Assembly (NCBI GenBank): GCA_019309115.1
Contig: JAFDGW010000027.1
Coordinates: 1-34,657 of the forward strand
DNA length: 34,657 nt
Direction: 5' to 3'
From: Deltaproteobacteria bacterium
GTDB taxonomy: Bacteria > Desulfobacterota > Syntrophobacteria > Syntrophobacterales > Thermodesulforhabdaceae
Shown here: in pieces, positions 34,184-34,657 of the stretch
Layout of the letters: each line of letters starts with the position of its first letter
How positions within the stretch are numbered: position 1 is the first letter of the stretch
Made by a program: the position numbers and the translations under genes
The notes under the pieces: model-generated
What the model was told of the DNA's origin: nothing
The model's input: only the letters and a program-made list of their open reading frames with translations
The model's database searches: none

Positions 34184-34390
34184 ATGAAAAAACTGGGTAA
34201 GAGGAACGCAAATGAAATAAACCTCCCGCTTGATGTGTATTGGAACGACTTTGTTGATCTTTCCCGGGCATTATGTAAGAATCTCTTAATTCCCAAGGGT
34301 GTATGGCGTTTCGAAAGCTACGAGGAGGAAAAAGAGTGGGAAATACAGATGTTAGCGGGAAGAATTCCTCCTCAAGACCACCTACCGTAG
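34184..34390 (+). CDS. small hypothetical protein upstream of nucleotidyltransferase
   Basis: A 68-residue protein that I do not recognise. It begins MKKLGKRNANEINLPLDVYW and ends in a charged, Glu-rich stretch. GAGGAGG lies about 8 nt before the ATG, a strong ribosome site that supports real expression. It overlaps the nucleotidyltransferase-like frame by about 55 nt, suggesting a two-gene module. The pairing resembles small-protein plus MNT-type arrangements, but no specific toxin-antitoxin family could be assigned. Confidence 0.6.
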   Translation: MKKLGKRNANEINLPLDVYWNDFVDLSRALCKNLLIPKGVWRFESYEEEKEWEIQMLAGRIPPQDHLP

Positions 34391-34611
34391 ACGACCTTAA
34401 GCTGATATGTCGTCGTTTTAACGAACTTGGTGTCAAGTACATCCTTGTAGGTGGCATTGCAATGAATGTACATGGGCGACCCAGGATGACCCATGACTTA
34501 ATTGCCATCATTACTTCTTTTAGTGCGAGGATATATGGTGCAGGGTCTCAGAAGTTTAAAAAAATAGCTGAGATACTGAAAGATGAAACTGCACAGAACT
34601 GTTCTTCTTAA
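34336..34611 (+). pseudogene. truncated MNT-type nucleotidyltransferase (DUF6036/AbiEii-like)
   Basis: The start is a GTG at 34336 with GGAGG upstream. The frame encodes DDLKLICRRFNELGVKYIL then VGGIAMNVHGRPRMTHD, the start of a DNA-polymerase-beta-type nucleotidyltransferase fold. At the point where the catalytic Asp-x-Asp pair should follow (GRPRMTxDIDL), the sequence changes to LIAIITSF and then unrelated residues, and ends after only 91 codons. A deletion or frameshift has probably removed the active site. A genuine short variant cannot be excluded. It may have been one half of an HEPN/MNT-like or abortive-infection module. Confidence 0.6.
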
Positions 34612-34657
34612 AATTTCCGAGCCAAACAAAGGAAAGCTTAGGAAGCTGAAGCTCACA

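Overview
The window looks like chromosomal DNA of an anaerobic Gram-negative bacterium, most plausibly a Desulfobacterota (former Deltaproteobacteria) lineage. The inference rests on gene content: oxygen-sensitive indolepyruvate:ferredoxin oxidoreductase (IorAB), cobalt-first (anaerobic-type) cobalamin enzymes CbiF/CbiG/CbiH, a DGC zinc-binding protein beside a CxxC thioredoxin-like protein, an RseC-family protein, squalene-hopene cyclase, and Gram-negative cell-wall genes. Genes are densely packed with many short overlaps. No rRNA, tRNA or CRISPR array was seen, and no complete insertion sequence; a possible IS end lies at the left edge.

Layout. 1-180: nested hairpins and the start of an unidentified minus-strand gene. 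180-3025 (minus): murF then murD, without the mraY that usually separates them. 3392-6238 (plus): a DUF554 membrane protein, an aeRF1-like release-factor homologue with a zinc ribbon, an archease and a small membrane protein. 6397-7505 (plus): a good sigma-70-type promoter, an ArsR regulator, a thioredoxin-like protein and a DGC-domain protein. 7574-8765: an ACT-domain protein converging on a metallophosphoesterase. 9124-10212: a coiled-coil PD-(D/E)XK-like protein with near-identical 96-bp internal repeats. 10245-16215 (minus): rpmE-prfA-prmC-murA-comEC behind a strong promoter. The comEC 3' end reads out of frame through the relic of a second metallophosphoesterase gene.

16437-19321 (plus): an RsmF/NSUN-type RNA m5C methyltransferase and a flavin amine oxidase. 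19332-20741 (minus): an unrecognised protein with a sequence resembling a histidine-kinase dimerisation helix that lacks the histidine. 20935-24003 (minus): a conserved helical protein, then iorA and iorB. 24236-30673 (plus): cbiF-cbiG-cbiH, a branched-chain-amino-acid-type binding protein and a hybrid histidine kinase, all overlapping as one transcription unit. 30662-33377 (minus): a TetR regulator followed by squalene-hopene cyclase. 33616-34107 (plus): RseC-like protein. 34184-34611 (plus): a small protein and an apparently degenerate MNT-type nucleotidyltransferase.

Themes are peptidoglycan precursor synthesis (murF, murD, murA), translation termination and ribosome function (prfA, prmC, rpmE, RsmF-like, aeRF1-like), anaerobic amino-acid and cofactor metabolism (IorAB, Cbi enzymes) and membrane lipids (SHC). 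The least explained items are the release-factor/archease pair, the 469-residue sensor-like protein, the binding-protein/kinase pair attached to the cobalamin genes, the repeat-bearing nuclease-like protein and the metallophosphoesterase relic.
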